Shown here in pieces: positions 28,453 to 38,436 of a stretch of 64,000 nt of DNA. The stretch comes from Gammaproteobacteria bacterium (GTDB taxonomy: Bacteria; Pseudomonadota; Gammaproteobacteria; Steroidobacterales; Steroidobacteraceae), in NCBI GenBank assembly GCA_027459765.1, contig DAIDHD010000077.1:1-64000 (forward strand), in the 5' to 3' direction. Within the stretch, counting starts at the first letter, position 1. Each line of letters opens with the position of its first letter. The position numbers were made by a program, and so were the translations under genes. The notes under the pieces are model-generated. The model was not told the DNA's origin, made no database searches, and worked only from the letters and a program-made list of their open reading frames with translations.

Positions 28453-28537
28453 CGGTGCCTCGCCGAACGGCGGGCTCCGGTGCCCAGCGCCCCCGCGCGC
28501 GCGGCTCCCCGGGAGTTTCACTACCTGGAAGGAGCGA

Positions 28538-29515
28538 GTGGCGAAGGTGATTCACGAGGTTCTGGAACTGCCGCGGCCCTTTCGGCTGCACCACGGCGAC
28601 GAACTCGACGCGCCGCGGGTCGCCTACCGCGTGGTGGGTGCGCCCGGGGCGCCGCTGGTCGCGGTGCTCGGCGGCATGTCGGCCGGGCGGGTGCTCGACG
28701 GCGAGGAGGGCTGGTGGTCGAGCATGGTGGGGCCCGGCCTCGCCATCGACACCGGCCGCTATCGGGCCCTCGGCATCGACTATATCGGCGGGCGCGGCGG
28801 CAGCTCGGCCCCGACTGGTGCGGCCGCCTTTCCGCCGGTCAGCTCCTTCGATCAGGCGGCCGCGCTCGCGGCCGTGCTCGGCAGTCTCGGCGCGGGCGCC
28901 TTGCACGCCATCGTCGGTGCCTCCTATGGCGGCATGGTGGCGCTCGCCTTTGCCGCACGCCACGCCGACCTCGTCGGGCGCATCGTGGTGATCAGCGCCG
29001 CGCACCGCGCCCAGGCGCTCTCCACCGCCTGGCGCAGCGTGCAGCGGGCGATCGTGCGCGACGCGCTCGCGCGCGGCGACGGACCCTCGGGCTTGAAGCT
29101 CGCGCGGGCGCTCGCGATGGCGACTTACCGCACGGCCGCCGAGTTCTCCATGCGCTTCGACGGTGAACCGCTGCGCGAGGGCGACCACTTCCGCTTCCCG
29201 GTGGAGGGTTACCTGTTCGCGCGTGGCGACGACTACGTGCGCAAGTACCGCGCCGAGTCCTTCCTCGCCTTGAGCGAATCCATCGATCTGCACCGCGTGG
29301 ATCCGGCCGAGGTTCGCGTTCCGGCGACGTTGATCGCGGTGCGCGACGACCAGCTCGTGCCGTGTGCCGACATGCGGGAGCTCGCCGCGCGCCTGGGCGG
29401 ACCCGCCGACTTCGTGGAAATCGATTCCCTGTTCGGGCACGACGCCTTCCTCAAGGAGAGCGCCGTGCTCGGTCCCATCGTACGACGAGCCCTCGCGGAG
29501 CCAACTTCCCCATGA
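28538..29515 (+). CDS. metX: Homoserine O-acyltransferase (MetX family)
   Basis: MetX (325 residues from GTG 28538) activates homoserine with an acyl-CoA in methionine synthesis. It is an alpha/beta hydrolase: the oxyanion region is AVLGGMSAGRVLDG, the nucleophile serine is in VGASYGGMVALAFAARH, and a C-terminal FGHDAFLKE supplies the catalytic histidine. The family includes both acetyl- and succinyl-transferases and the acyl donor cannot be read with confidence here. An ATG at 28448 lies in the riboswitch P1 stem and is rejected as start; GTG 28538 is preceded by GGAAGGAG. It overlaps the metB start by ATGA. No metW accompanies it. Confidence 0.9.
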   Translation: MAKVIHEVLELPRPFRLHHGDELDAPRVAYRVVGAPGAPLVAVLGGMSAGRVLDGEEGWWSSMVGPGLAIDTGRYRALGIDYIGGRGGSSAPTGAAAFPPVSSFDQAAALAAVLGSLGAGALHAIVGASYGGMVALAFAARHADLVGRIVVISAAHRAQALSTAWRSVQRAIVRDALARGDGPSGLKLARALAMATYRTAAEFSMRFDGEPLREGDHFRFPVEGYLFARGDDYVRKYRAESFLALSESIDLHRVDPAEVRVPATLIAVRDDQLVPCADMRELAARLGGPADFVEIDSLFGHDAFLKESAVLGPIVRRALAEPTSP

Positions 29516-30699
29516 ACGACGACAAGACATCGAAGCCCACCCGCCAGATCGCCACGCGCGCCGTGCGCGCGGCGCTGGAGAGCGACACCCAGTTCGGTGC
29601 GGTGGTGCCGCCGATCTACCTGTCCTCGAATTTCTCGTTTGCGGGCTACGGCAAGCCGCGCCGCTACGACTACACCCGTTCCGGCAACCCCACGCGCGAC
29701 GCGCTGGCGGCCGCGCTCGCCGACCTCGAGGGGGGAGCGGGCGCCGTGGTGACCGCGACCGGACTCGCCGCCATTCACCTGATCCTCGCGACCCTGCCGG
29801 CGGGTGCGCGCGTGGTGGCGCCGTTCGACTGCTACGGCGGCACCTACCGCATGCTGGCGGCGCTGGCCGCCAAGGGGGCGCTGGCGGTGGACTTCATCGA
29901 CCAGAGCGATGCCGCCGCGCTCGCCGCGGCGCTCGCGCGCCGACCGGCGCTGGTGTGGATCGAGACGCCCAGCAATCCGCTGCTGCGCGTGGTCGACATA
30001 GCCGCCGTCGCGGCGGCCGCGCACGCGGCCGGTGCGCTGGTGGCCGCCGACAACACCTTCCTGTCGCCGCTGTGGCAGCAGCCGCTCGCACTCGGCGCGG
30101 ATTTCGTGGTGCACTCGACCACCAAGTACCTCAACGGCCACAGCGACGTGGTCGGCGGCGCCGTGGTCGCCGCCGATTCGCAGCAACTCGCCAATCTCGG
30201 CTGGTGGGCGAACGCGCTCGGGGTGACCGGCGCGCCGTTCGACAGCTTCCTCACTCTGCGCGGCGTGCGTTCGCTGCACGCGCGCTTGCGCGTGCACGGC
30301 GAGAACGCCGCCGAGGTGGCCGCCGCGCTGGTCGCGCACCCGCAGGTCGAGCGCGTCTACTATCCGGGGCTGCCCACGCACCCCGGCCACGAGCTCGCGC
30401 GCCGGCAGCAGCAGGGCTTCGGCGCCATGTTGAGCTTCGATCTGCGCGGTGGCGAGGCCGCGGTGCCGGCGTTCCTCGAGGGCCTCGACTGCTTCACGCT
30501 CGCCGAGTCGCTCGGCGGCGTGGAGAGCCTGATCGCGCACCCGGCGACCATGACGCACGCCGGCATGGACGCCGCGGCGCGCGCGCGTGCCGGCATCGGC
30601 CCCGGACTCCTGCGGCTGTCGGTGGGAATCGAGGCCGCCACGGATCTGGTGGCGGACCTGCGCGCCGGGCTCGAGCGCGCGGCGCGCGCTCTCGGCTGA
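29512..30699 (+). CDS. metB: Cystathionine gamma-synthase / O-acylhomoserine lyase (MetB family)
   Basis: A 395-residue fold-type I PLP enzyme of the Cys/Met metabolism family. The PLP lysine is K205 in HSTTKYLNGHSDVVGG, with YDYTRSGNPTRDAL, WIETPSNPLLRVVDI and AESLGGVESLIAHPATMTH as further family motifs. Following metX directly and under the same riboswitch, it should use the O-acylhomoserine produced there, with cysteine (transsulfuration) or sulfide (direct route) as second substrate. The sequence alone cannot settle which. The ATG at 29512 overlaps the metX stop. It is convergent with leuB, with two bases between the stops. Confidence 0.92.
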   Translation: MNDDKTSKPTRQIATRAVRAALESDTQFGAVVPPIYLSSNFSFAGYGKPRRYDYTRSGNPTRDALAAALADLEGGAGAVVTATGLAAIHLILATLPAGARVVAPFDCYGGTYRMLAALAAKGALAVDFIDQSDAAALAAALARRPALVWIETPSNPLLRVVDIAAVAAAAHAAGALVAADNTFLSPLWQQPLALGADFVVHSTTKYLNGHSDVVGGAVVAADSQQLANLGWWANALGVTGAPFDSFLTLRGVRSLHARLRVHGENAAEVAAALVAHPQVERVYYPGLPTHPGHELARRQQQGFGAMLSFDLRGGEAAVPAFLEGLDCFTLAESLGGVESLIAHPATMTHAGMDAAARARAGIGPGLLRLSVGIEAATDLVADLRAGLERAARALG

Positions 30700-30701
30700 G
30701 G

Positions 30702-31772
30702 TCAGGCCCGCGCGAGCGCGGCGAGCACCGCGTCGCCGGCCGCGCGGGTCGAAATGCCGTCCCGGCCCGCGGGCGCGAGATCCGCGGGCAGGGCGCCGCC
30801 CTCGACCGCCTGCGCCACCGCCGCCTCGACGGCGGCGGCCTCCTCCGCGAGCCCGAGCGCGTGCCGCAGGAGCATCGCGCCGCTCAGTATGGCCGCGTAG
30901 GGATTGGCGATGCCGCGGCCGGCGATGTCCGGCGCCGAACCGTGGATCGGCTCGAACAGGCCACCGCGCCCGGAGGCGCCGATCGACGCCGACGGCAGCA
31001 GGCCCATCGAGCCGGCGAGCATGGAGGCCTCGTCGGTGAGGATGTCGCCGAACATGTTCTCCGTCACCAGCACGTCGAAGTCGCGTGGCCGGCGCAGAAG
31101 GTGCATGGCCGCGGCGTCCACCAGCATGTGCTCGCAGGCCACGTCCGCAAACTCCGCCGGCATGATCCGCTCGACCACCGCGCGCCACAGGCGCGAGGTC
31201 TCCAGCACGTTCGCCTTGTCCACGGAGGTGAGCTTGCGGCGGCGCGAGCGCGCGAGCGTCGCCGCGAGGCGCACCACACGCTCGATCTCCGCGACACTGT
31301 AGCGGCACTCGTCGACGGCCTCGGTGGCGGTGCGCTGCTTGGCGCCGAAGTAGATGCCGCCGGTCAGTTCGCGCACCACCAGGATGTCGACGCCGTCGAT
31401 CACCTCGGGCTTCAGGGGCGAGGCGTGCAGCACGGCCGGCAAGGGCGCCACGGGCCTCAGGTTCGCGAACAGCCCGAGCGCCTTGCGAAGATCGAGGAGT
31501 CCCTGTTCCGGCCGTACGCGCACCGCCGGACCCGACCAGGCCGGTCCGCCGACGGCGCCCAGCAGGATTGCGTCCGCGCCCCGGCAAAGCGTCAGGGTCG
31601 CGGCGGGCAGCGCCTCTCCCGTGGCGTCGATGGCGGCGCCGCCGATGAGAGCGTCGACGAACTCGAAAGCGTGTCCGCCGCGCTTCGCCACCGCGTCGAG
31701 CACGCGCACCGCCTCGGCGGTGACCTCCGCGCCGATGCCGTCCCCGGCGAGTACCGCGATGCGCGCCTTCAC
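30702..31772 (-). CDS. leuB: 3-isopropylmalate dehydrogenase
   Basis: LeuB (356 residues) oxidatively decarboxylates 3-isopropylmalate. The N-terminus is RIAVLAGDGIGAEVTAEAVRVL; the substrate region is PEQGLLDLRKALGLFANLRP; VVRELTGGIYFG, DKANVLETSRLWR, VTENMFGDILTDEASML and FEPIHGSAPDIAGRGIANP are standard LeuB motifs. It begins with GTG at 31772, overlapping the leuD stop by GTGA, and is the last gene of ilvC-leuC-leuD-leuB. The few in-frame codons upstream are inside leuD. Confidence 0.96.
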   Translation of the reverse strand: MKARIAVLAGDGIGAEVTAEAVRVLDAVAKRGGHAFEFVDALIGGAAIDATGEALPAATLTLCRGADAILLGAVGGPAWSGPAVRVRPEQGLLDLRKALGLFANLRPVAPLPAVLHASPLKPEVIDGVDILVVRELTGGIYFGAKQRTATEAVDECRYSVAEIERVVRLAATLARSRRRKLTSVDKANVLETSRLWRAVVERIMPAEFADVACEHMLVDAAAMHLLRRPRDFDVLVTENMFGDILTDEASMLAGSMGLLPSASIGASGRGGLFEPIHGSAPDIAGRGIANPYAAILSGAMLLRHALGLAEEAAAVEAAVAQAVEGGALPADLAPAGRDGISTRAAGDAVLAALARA

Positions 31773-32347
31773 CACGGGCGAGCCGCCTCGTAACGCTCGA
31801 TGGCGGCGCGCTGCGAGAGCAGGAAGCCGAGCTCGTCCACGCCGTGGAGCAGGCAGTGGCGCGCGAACGGTTCGATCGCAAACTCGACGCGCTCGCCGTC
31901 CGGCAGCGAAAGAGTGCGCGTCATGAGGTCGATCTCCACCTCGGCTCCCGGGTGCTCGATGAGCCAGCGCGCGTGCGCCTCGTCCACGACCACGGGCAAG
32001 AGGCCGTTCTTGAGCGCGTTGCTGCGGAAGATGTCCGCGATCTCCGTGCTGATCACCGCGCGGATGCCGAAGTCCACGAGCGCCCACGGCGCGTGCTCGC
32101 GCGAGGAGCCGCAGCCGAAATTGCGGCCGGCGACCAGTATCTGGACGTCGCGATAGCGCGGGTCGTTGAGCACGAACGAGGGATTGGGCGAGCCGTCGGG
32201 CAGGTAGCGCCAGTCCGCGAACAGTTGCCGTCCCAGTCCTTCCTTGGTGGTGGTGGTGAGGAAGCGCGCCGGTATGATCTGGTCGGTGTCGACGTTGGTC
32301 GAGTCGATGACGGCGGTGCGCGAGCGCAGCCGTGTGAACGCTTGCAT
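31769..32347 (-). CDS. leuD: 3-isopropylmalate dehydratase small subunit
   Basis: LeuD (192 residues) is the small subunit of isopropylmalate isomerase, which works with LeuC in a heterodimer. Landmarks are IDSTNVDTDQIIPARFLTT, LVAGRNFGCGSSREHAPWAL and ADIFRSNALKNGLLP. The ATG follows the leuC stop without a gap (TAA then ATG), so the subunits are translated in tandem in equal amounts. Its stop overlaps the leuB GTG start. Confidence 0.97.
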   Translation of the reverse strand: MQAFTRLRSRTAVIDSTNVDTDQIIPARFLTTTTKEGLGRQLFADWRYLPDGSPNPSFVLNDPRYRDVQILVAGRNFGCGSSREHAPWALVDFGIRAVISTEIADIFRSNALKNGLLPVVVDEAHARWLIEHPGAEVEIDLMTRTLSLPDGERVEFAIEPFARHCLLHGVDELGFLLSQRAAIERYEAARPW

Positions 32348-33748
32348 TTAGATCATCTCCCGCGGGTCCGCGATGCGGCCGGTCACGGCGGCCGCCGCGG
32401 CGGTGAGCGGGCTCGCGAGCAGCGTGCGCGCGCCGACGCCCTGCCGGCCCTCGAAGTTGCGATTGCTGGTGCTCACGGCGTATGCGCCTCTCGCCACAGT
32501 GTCGCCGTTCATGCCGAGACACATGGAGCAGCCCGACTCGCGCCAGTCCGCGCCGGCGGCGCGCAGCACGTCCGCGATCCCCGACGCCTCCGCCTGCTGC
32601 TTCACCCGCTGCGATCCCGGCACGATCAGGAGCTGCACGCCCTTGGCGACGCGCCGCCCCTTGAGTATCCGCGCCGCCGCCTCGAGGTCCTCGAGCCTGC
32701 CGTTGGTGCAGCTACCTATGAACACCACGTCCACCGGCTTGCCGATCATGGCCTCGCCGGGATGGAAACCCATGTACTCGAGCGCCTTGCGGTGCACGGC
32801 GTCGCCGTCGGCGCCGGGGACGGCGCCGGTTATGGGCACCACCATGCCCGGGTTGGTGCCGTAGGTGATCATCGGCTCGAGTGCGGCCGCGTCGAGGTCG
32901 AGGCGCGCGTCGAAGCGCGCCCCCGCGTCGCTGCCGAGCGCGCGCCAGCGCGCCAGCGCCTCGTCCCGGGCGGCGCCCCTGGGTGCTCGCGGCCGGTCGG
33001 CGAGATACGCGAAGGTGGTCTCGTCGGGCGCGATCATGCCGGCGCGCGCGCCGGCCTCGATCGACATGTTGCAAACGGTCATGCGCTCGTCCATCGACAG
33101 CGCGCGTATGGTGGAGCCGCGGTACTCGATCACGTGGCCGGTGCCGCCGGATACGCCGAGCCGGCCGATGATGGCGAGGATCAGATCCTTCGCCGTCACG
33201 CCGGGACGTAGCGCCCCTTCGACTTCGACGGCCAGCGTCTTCGGCTTGCGCTGCAACAGACACTGCGTGGCGAGCACGTGTCCGACCTCGGTGCTGCCGA
33301 TGCCGAAGGCGAGGGCGCCGAATGCGCCGTGGGTGCTCGTGTGACTGTCGCCGCAGACGATGGTGGCGCCCGGCTGGGTCACGCCGAGTTCAGGTCCGAT
33401 GACGTGGACGATCCCGCGGCGCTCGTCGGTGAGCGCGAACAGTTCCACCCCGAACTCGGCGGCGTTGCGCTCCAGTTGGCGCACCTGCTGCGCGGCCGCG
33501 TCGACGCGGATGGGCGCCCTCCCGAACACCTGGTCCGACTGCGTCGGGGTGGAGTGGTCCATGGTGGCGAGCGTCCGGTCCGGCCGCCGCACGGGCAGAG
33601 CTCGCTCGCGCAGCACGCTGAACGCCTGCGGCGAGGTGACCTCGTGCACCAGGTGTAGGTCCACGTACAGCACCGCCGGCGCCTCCGGCGTCTCCGGCAC
33701 CACTTCGTGCGCGGACCATACCTTCTCGAACAGCGTGCGTGCGCTCAT
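32348..33748 (-). CDS. leuC: 3-isopropylmalate dehydratase large subunit
   Basis: LeuC (466 residues) is the aconitase-family large subunit that holds the [4Fe-4S] cluster. The ligands are in [13 protein letters not shown] and in [19 protein letters not shown] near residue 60 and [20 protein letters not shown] are family signatures. It lies 19 bases downstream of ilvC and immediately before leuD, forming ilvC-leuCDB. Length is normal. Confidence 0.97.
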   Translation of the reverse strand: MSARTLFEKVWSAHEVVPETPEAPAVLYVDLHLVHEVTSPQAFSVLRERALPVRRPDRTLATMDHSTPTQSDQVFGRAPIRVDAAAQQVRQLERNAAEFGVELFALTDERRGIVHVIGPELGVTQPGATIVCGDSHTSTHGAFGALAFGIGSTEVGHVLATQCLLQRKPKTLAVEVEGALRPGVTAKDLILAIIGRLGVSGGTGHVIEYRGSTIRALSMDERMTVCNMSIEAGARAGMIAPDETTFAYLADRPRAPRGAARDEALARWRALGSDAGARFDARLDLDAAALEPMITYGTNPGMVVPITGAVPGADGDAVHRKALEYMGFHPGEAMIGKPVDVVFIGSCTNGRLEDLEAAARILKGRRVAKGVQLLIVPGSQRVKQQAEASGIADVLRAAGADWRESGCSMCLGMNGDTVARGAYAVSTSNRNFEGRQGVGARTLLASPLTAAAAAVTGRIADPREMI

Positions 33749-33767
33749 CGGCGCCTCCGCCGGCCCG

Positions 33768-34760
33768 TCAGGCCTTCGCGTCGTCGAGCCAGGGCATGCG
33801 CGCGCGCAGCTTGGCTCCCACCTTCTCGATCGGGTGCGCGAGATCCGCCTTCAGCAGCTTGGCGTACTTGCGCCGCCCCCCTTCAGTCTCGCGAATCCAC
33901 TGGCGCGCGAACTTGCCCTGCTGGATCTCGGCCAGGATCTTCTTCATTTCCTTCTTGGTGGCCTTGTTGACCACGCGCGGGCCGCGGGTGAGGTCGCCGT
34001 ACTTCGCGGTCTCGCTGATGAAGCGGTGCATCTTGGTGATGCCTCCTTCGTGCAGGAGGTCGACGATCAGCTTCAGCTCGTGCAGGCACTCGAAATAGGC
34101 GACCTCCGGCTGGTAACCGGCCTCCACCAGCGTCTCGAAGCCCTTCACCACCAGCTCGGTGGCGCCGCCGCAGAGCACGGCCTGCTCGCCGAACAGGTCC
34201 GTCTCGGTCTCCTCGGCGAAGGTCGTCTCCAGCACGCCGCCGCGGGTGCCGCCGATGCCGTCGGCGTATGCGAGCGCCTTGGCCTTGGCGCGTCCGCTCG
34301 CGTCCTGGGCGACGGCGAGCAGGCAGGGCACGCCGCGGCCCTGGACGTACTGGCGGCGCACCAGGTCGCCGGGACCCTTCGGTGCGATCAGCACCACGTC
34401 GAGGTCCTTGCGCGGCTTGATCTGCTTGAAGTGGATGTTGAATCCGTGCGCGAACAGCAGCGTCGCGCCCTTGCCGATGGAATCCTTCAGCTCGCCGTAG
34501 AGCGCCTTCTGCGTGAGGTCGGGCACCATCATCGCGACCACCGTCGCGCCCGCGACCGCCGCCTTCGGTTCCAGCACCTTCAGGCCGTCCTTCTTCGCCT
34601 TGGCGAAGCTGTCGCCCTTGCGCACGCCGACCACGACGTCGTAACCGCTGTCGCGCAGGTTGAGCGCGTGCGCCCGTCCCTGGCTGCCGTAGCCGAGGAT
34701 CGCGATTCGCGCTCCCTTCAGTGCCTTGCGGTCCACGTCCTTCTGCGAGTGCATGCGCAT
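33768..34760 (-). CDS. ilvC: Ketol-acid reductoisomerase (class I, short)
   Basis: IlvC (330 residues) converts acetohydroxy acids to 2,3-dihydroxy acids with NADPH and Mg2+. The cofactor motif is [20 protein letters not shown], followed by VVVGVRKGD. The acidic metal ligands are in [16 protein letters not shown] and the C-terminal [16 protein letters not shown]. It is the compact class I type. The ATG at 34760 has AGGAG upstream; a second in-frame ATG lies two codons later. Acetolactate synthase genes, often next to ilvC, are not present, and leuCDB follow instead. Confidence 0.96.
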   Translation of the reverse strand: MRMHSQKDVDRKALKGARIAILGYGSQGRAHALNLRDSGYDVVVGVRKGDSFAKAKKDGLKVLEPKAAVAGATVVAMMVPDLTQKALYGELKDSIGKGATLLFAHGFNIHFKQIKPRKDLDVVLIAPKGPGDLVRRQYVQGRGVPCLLAVAQDASGRAKAKALAYADGIGGTRGGVLETTFAEETETDLFGEQAVLCGGATELVVKGFETLVEAGYQPEVAYFECLHELKLIVDLLHEGGITKMHRFISETAKYGDLTRGPRVVNKATKKEMKKILAEIQQGKFARQWIRETEGGRRKYAKLLKADLAHPIEKVGAKLRARMPWLDDAKA

Positions 34761-35017
34761 GCTAGAGAGCTCCTGGCGATGTCTTTGCCGTTGTGCTTCG
34801 AAAAATCGGTTCCGAAGCGCGACTCCGGCCTCGGGGCCGGGTGCCTTGCCGCCGACGGAATCGCGAGCGAGTCGTTGGGGCTTGCGCGGGAACGCGCGAA
34901 GGAGGAGCAGCGTCGGAATCCCAAAATAGCACCACAGAATGGCCTATCATGCAAGCACCGGCGCGGTGCTCGCGCCGCCGCCGAGAAGCGACCGGCCATG
35001 CCAGAATCATCGCATCC

Positions 35018-36403
35018 ATGAACGCACACGATGCACCCGCGCTGCCGCTTTGGCTGCTCCACGAGGACGAGGTCGAGGCCTGGCGCGCCGGCCGCCCTCC
35101 GCACGTCGCGCGCTGGCTCGCCGAGCACGCCTTCAAGGGCGAACGTCACCGCGTGTTGCTGATCCCCGCGGCAGACGGGGCCGTGGATTTTGCGGTCGGC
35201 GGGCTCGGCAAGCGCCAGGGGCCGCTGTCCCTGTGGCACGCCGCGGGCTTCGCGGAACGGCTGCCGGCGCGGCGCTTCCGCCTGGCGCAGCAGTTCGGGG
35301 CCGCGGAGGCGACCCAGATCGCGCTCGGATTCGCCTACGGCGGTTACCGCTTTGAACGCTATCGGCCGGCACGCTCGGAACGGCCGGCGATGCTCGAGAC
35401 CCCGCTGAACGCCGACGCCGCCTACGTGTCGCTCGCGAGCGAAGCGCTCGACCTGGCGCGCGACCTCATCAACACCCCCGCCGGGGACATGGGTCCGGCC
35501 GAACTCGCCGCTGCCGCGCGCCGCGTCGCCGAGCGCCACGGCGCACGGGTCGAGGAGTGGGTCGGCGAGCAGTTGCTCGCCGCCGACTTCCCGGCCATAC
35601 ACGCCGTCGGCCGCGCGAGCGCGTCGCCCCCGCGGCTGATCGACATCGAGTGGACGCCGCCCGGCGGCAGCGACCGGCGCATCGTCGTGGTCGGCAAGGG
35701 CGTGTGCTTCGACAGCGGTGGCCTCGACCTGAAGCCGAGCAGCGGCATGGCGCTGATGAAGAAGGACATGGGCGGCGCCGCCGCCGCGCTCGCACTCGCG
35801 CACATGCTCATGAGCGCGCGCGTCCACGCACGCGTGCGCCTGCTGATCCCGGCGGTGGAGAACGCCGTCTCCGGCAACGCCTATCGTCCGGGCGACGTGC
35901 TCGCCACGCGCAAGGGCCTCAACGTCGAGGTGGGCAACACCGACGCGGAAGGGCGGTTGGTGCTCGCCGACGCGCTCGCGCTCGCCGACGCCGACGGCGC
36001 CGACCTGATCGTCGACCTGGCGACGCTCACCGGCGCCGCGCGTGTCGCGCTCGGACCGGAGCTGCCGGCGTTGTTCGCGAGCAACGACGGGCTGGCGATG
36101 GAGGTGGCGCAGGCCGGTGCCGCGGAGCACGACCCGCTGTGGCCGATGCCGCTGTGGATGGGATATGACGACGAACTCGCCAGCAAGGTGGCCGACCTCA
36201 ACAACGTCGCCGCGTCCTCTCTCGCGGGCGCGATCTTCGGCGCGCTGTTCCTGAAGCGCTTCGTCACGCGCACGCCCGACTGGCTGCACGTCGATCTTTA
36301 CGCCTGGAATCCGAAGGAACGTCCGGGACGGCCGGTCGGAGCGGAGGCGCAGGCGGTGCGGGCCCTGCATCGTTATCTCACGCGGCGCTTCGGGACGGCC
36401 TGA
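35018..36403 (+). CDS. M17 leucyl aminopeptidase family protein
   Basis: A 461-residue M17 metallopeptidase. The C-terminal catalytic domain has VGKGVCFDSGGLDLKPSSGM (metal ligands), KKDMGGAAAALALA, the family signature NTDAEGRLVLADAL, and IFGALFLKRFV. These enzymes remove N-terminal residues from peptides using two metal ions and assemble as hexamers. The N-terminal 150 residues are divergent from the E. coli PepA, so the gene is best called PepA-like. The ATG at 35018 was chosen; upstream in-frame codons overlap the ilvC promoter region. It is divergent from ilvC, 257 bases apart, with a TATCAT -10-like element at 34945-34950. Confidence 0.9.
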   Translation: MNAHDAPALPLWLLHEDEVEAWRAGRPPHVARWLAEHAFKGERHRVLLIPAADGAVDFAVGGLGKRQGPLSLWHAAGFAERLPARRFRLAQQFGAAEATQIALGFAYGGYRFERYRPARSERPAMLETPLNADAAYVSLASEALDLARDLINTPAGDMGPAELAAAARRVAERHGARVEEWVGEQLLAADFPAIHAVGRASASPPRLIDIEWTPPGGSDRRIVVVGKGVCFDSGGLDLKPSSGMALMKKDMGGAAAALALAHMLMSARVHARVRLLIPAVENAVSGNAYRPGDVLATRKGLNVEVGNTDAEGRLVLADALALADADGADLIVDLATLTGAARVALGPELPALFASNDGLAMEVAQAGAAEHDPLWPMPLWMGYDDELASKVADLNNVAASSLAGAIFGALFLKRFVTRTPDWLHVDLYAWNPKERPGRPVGAEAQAVRALHRYLTRRFGTA

Positions 36404-36487
36404 CAGGATGCCGTTGCGGCGCGGCGCGGCGCCTGTTTATCCTGCGGGCGACTCACCCATCGAGCCGTCATCGTCCGCAGGTGCCCC

Positions 36488-38173
36488 ATGCCGAGCCGCA
36501 AGCCATCCGATCCACGGAAATACTCGCGCGTCGTCGTCGAAGGCGTCACCCAGACGCCGAGCCGCGCCATGCTGCGCGCGGTGGGCTTCGAGGATGCCGA
36601 CTTCGGCAAGCCGCAGGTGGGCATCGCCTCCACCTGGAGCAATCTCACGCCGTGCAACATGCACATCGACGAACTCGCGCGGCTCGCCGCCGCGGGCGTG
36701 GAGGCGAGCGGCGCCAAGGCAATCACCTTCGGCACCATCACCGTCTCCGACGGCATTTCCATGGGCACTCCCGGCATGCGCTACTCGCTGGTGTCGCGCG
36801 AAGTGATCGCCGATTCGATCGAGACCGTGGTGGGCGCGCAGGGTTTCGACGGTCTGGTCGCCATCGGCGGCTGCGACAAGAACATGCCCGGTTGCATGAT
36901 GGCGATCGCGCGCCTCGACCGCCCGGCGGTGTTCGTCTACGGGGGCACCATTCGCCCGGGCGCGGAGCGTCGCGACATCGTCTCCGTGTTCGAGGCCGTC
37001 GGCGGGCACGCCCGCGGCACGGTGTCCGAACAGCAATTGAAGTACATCGAGCGCACCGCCATTCCCGGGCCGGGATCCTGCGGCGGAATGTACACCGCCA
37101 ACACCATGGCCTCCGCCATCGAGGCGCTCGGCATGAGCCTGCCGAACAGTTCGGCGCAGGAGGCCGTCTCCGGCGACAAGCGCGACGACTGCAGCCGCGC
37201 CGGCGCGGCGGTGGTGGAACTGGTCCGACGCGGCATTCGGCCCAGCGACATCCTCACCCGGCGCGCGTTCGAGAACGCAATCGCCGTGGTGGTCGCGCTC
37301 GGCGGGTCGACCAACGCCGTGCTGCATCTGCTGGCCATCGCGTCGGCGGCGGGCGTGCGCCTCTCGCTGGACGACTTCACCCGCATCGGCAAGCGCGTGC
37401 CGGTGCTCGCGGATCTGCGGCCGAGCGGGCGCTACTCGATGTCCGAACTGGTCGCGATCGGCGGCATTCAGCCGTTGATGAAGACGCTGCTGGACGCGGG
37501 CCTGCTGCACGGCGATTGCCTCACCGTCACCGGCGCGACGCTCGCCGCCAACCTCGCCGCGGCCGGCGCGTACCCGGAAGGTCAGGAAATCGTCCGGCCG
37601 CTCGCCGATCCGATCAAGGCCGACAGTCACCTCGTCGTGCTGTACGGCAATCTCGCGCCGGAGGGCGCGGTCGCCAAGATCACCGGCAAGGAGGGCTTGC
37701 GCTTCGAGGGGCGCGCGCGCGTGTTCGACTCCGAGGAGGCGGCGCTGCGCGGCATTCTCGGCGGTCGCGTGAGGAGCGGTGACGTGGTGGTGATTCGTTA
37801 CGAGGGTCCGCGCGGCGGGCCGGGCATGCGCGAGATGCTGAGCCCCACGAGCGCCATCATGGGCAAGGGACTCGGCGCGGAGGTCGCGCTCATCACCGAC
37901 GGACGGTTCTCCGGCGGCAGTCACGGATTCGTGGTCGGCCACGTCAGTCCCGAAGCGGCCAGCGGTGGGCCGCTCGCGCTGGTGCGCGCCGGCGACCGCA
38001 TCGCCATCGACGCGCAGCGGCGCGAGATCACGCTGCACGTGACGGCCGCCGAGCTCGCGCGCCGTCGGCGCGCGTGGAAGGCTCCCAAGGGTGCGCCGCG
38101 GCGCGGCGTGCTCGCCAAGTACGCGCGCTCGGTGACGAGCGCCTCGCGCGGCGCGGTCACCGACGTCGAGTGA
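36488..38173 (+). CDS. ilvD: Dihydroxy-acid dehydratase
   Basis: IlvD (561 residues) dehydrates dihydroxy acids to the 2-oxo acids of valine and isoleucine. Iron-sulfur ligands lie in [27 protein letters not shown] and [14 protein letters not shown]. The C-terminal end has [23 protein letters not shown]. The gene is preceded by a short noncoding stretch of 84 bases after the aminopeptidase and probably has its own promoter. Together with ilvC upstream it provides two of the common branched-chain steps. Confidence 0.97.
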   Translation: MPSRKPSDPRKYSRVVVEGVTQTPSRAMLRAVGFEDADFGKPQVGIASTWSNLTPCNMHIDELARLAAAGVEASGAKAITFGTITVSDGISMGTPGMRYSLVSREVIADSIETVVGAQGFDGLVAIGGCDKNMPGCMMAIARLDRPAVFVYGGTIRPGAERRDIVSVFEAVGGHARGTVSEQQLKYIERTAIPGPGSCGGMYTANTMASAIEALGMSLPNSSAQEAVSGDKRDDCSRAGAAVVELVRRGIRPSDILTRRAFENAIAVVVALGGSTNAVLHLLAIASAAGVRLSLDDFTRIGKRVPVLADLRPSGRYSMSELVAIGGIQPLMKTLLDAGLLHGDCLTVTGATLAANLAAAGAYPEGQEIVRPLADPIKADSHLVVLYGNLAPEGAVAKITGKEGLRFEGRARVFDSEEAALRGILGGRVRSGDVVVIRYEGPRGGPGMREMLSPTSAIMGKGLGAEVALITDGRFSGGSHGFVVGHVSPEAASGGPLALVRAGDRIAIDAQRREITLHVTAAELARRRRAWKAPKGAPRRGVLAKYARSVTSASRGAVTDVE

Positions 38174-38436
38174 TCGCGCCATCTAATTTTTCGCTATGAA
38201 AATCGATTGCCTGATGCACTGCGCACGCGCTGCAACGAGTGACGACGTGCTTGCAGTGCGGCGGTGAACTGTGTCACCCTCCGGCTTCGCCGAAGGACGT
38301 GGAGGGAGCACCGCCTGACGTATGCGGGTGGTGGTCATTTGCGGCGCGCGCATGAGGGAGGCGCGGCCGCGAGTCGTCACGACGAAACGACCTTCAAGCT
38401 GTAACGATCGATTAGGGGTAGGGTCGCAGCGGACTT
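38174..38436. other. Intergenic region between ilvD and tonB
   Basis: No gene is evident in this 263-base stretch. It contains a spaced inverted repeat CTGCAA (38230-38235) ... TTGCAG (38251-38256) and an imperfect stem around CCCTCCGGCTTCGCCGAAGG near 38278-38297. The tonB promoter should be here, but no strong -35/-10 pair stands out. Confidence 0.4.

Noticed and set aside
28448-28537. ATG at 28448 as metX start
   Set aside because: It lies in the P1 stem of the riboswitch; the 30 added residues are not conserved in MetX, and GTG 28538 has its own ribosome-binding site.
34762-34950. Leader-peptide candidate before ilvC ([12 protein letters not shown], and a separate frame with four Leu codons)
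   Set aside because: The frame with the four Leu codons begins after a stop and lacks a start codon. The other frame has too few branched-chain codons and no attenuator-like terminator.
34718-36370. 550-codon minus-strand frame opposite the aminopeptidase
   Set aside because: It overlaps a full M17 peptidase with clear motifs and has biased, low-complexity composition.
38174-38436. A short gene between ilvD and tonB
   Set aside because: Short open frames exist but none has a ribosome-binding site or recognisable composition; hairpins and an inverted repeat fit a regulatory role better.
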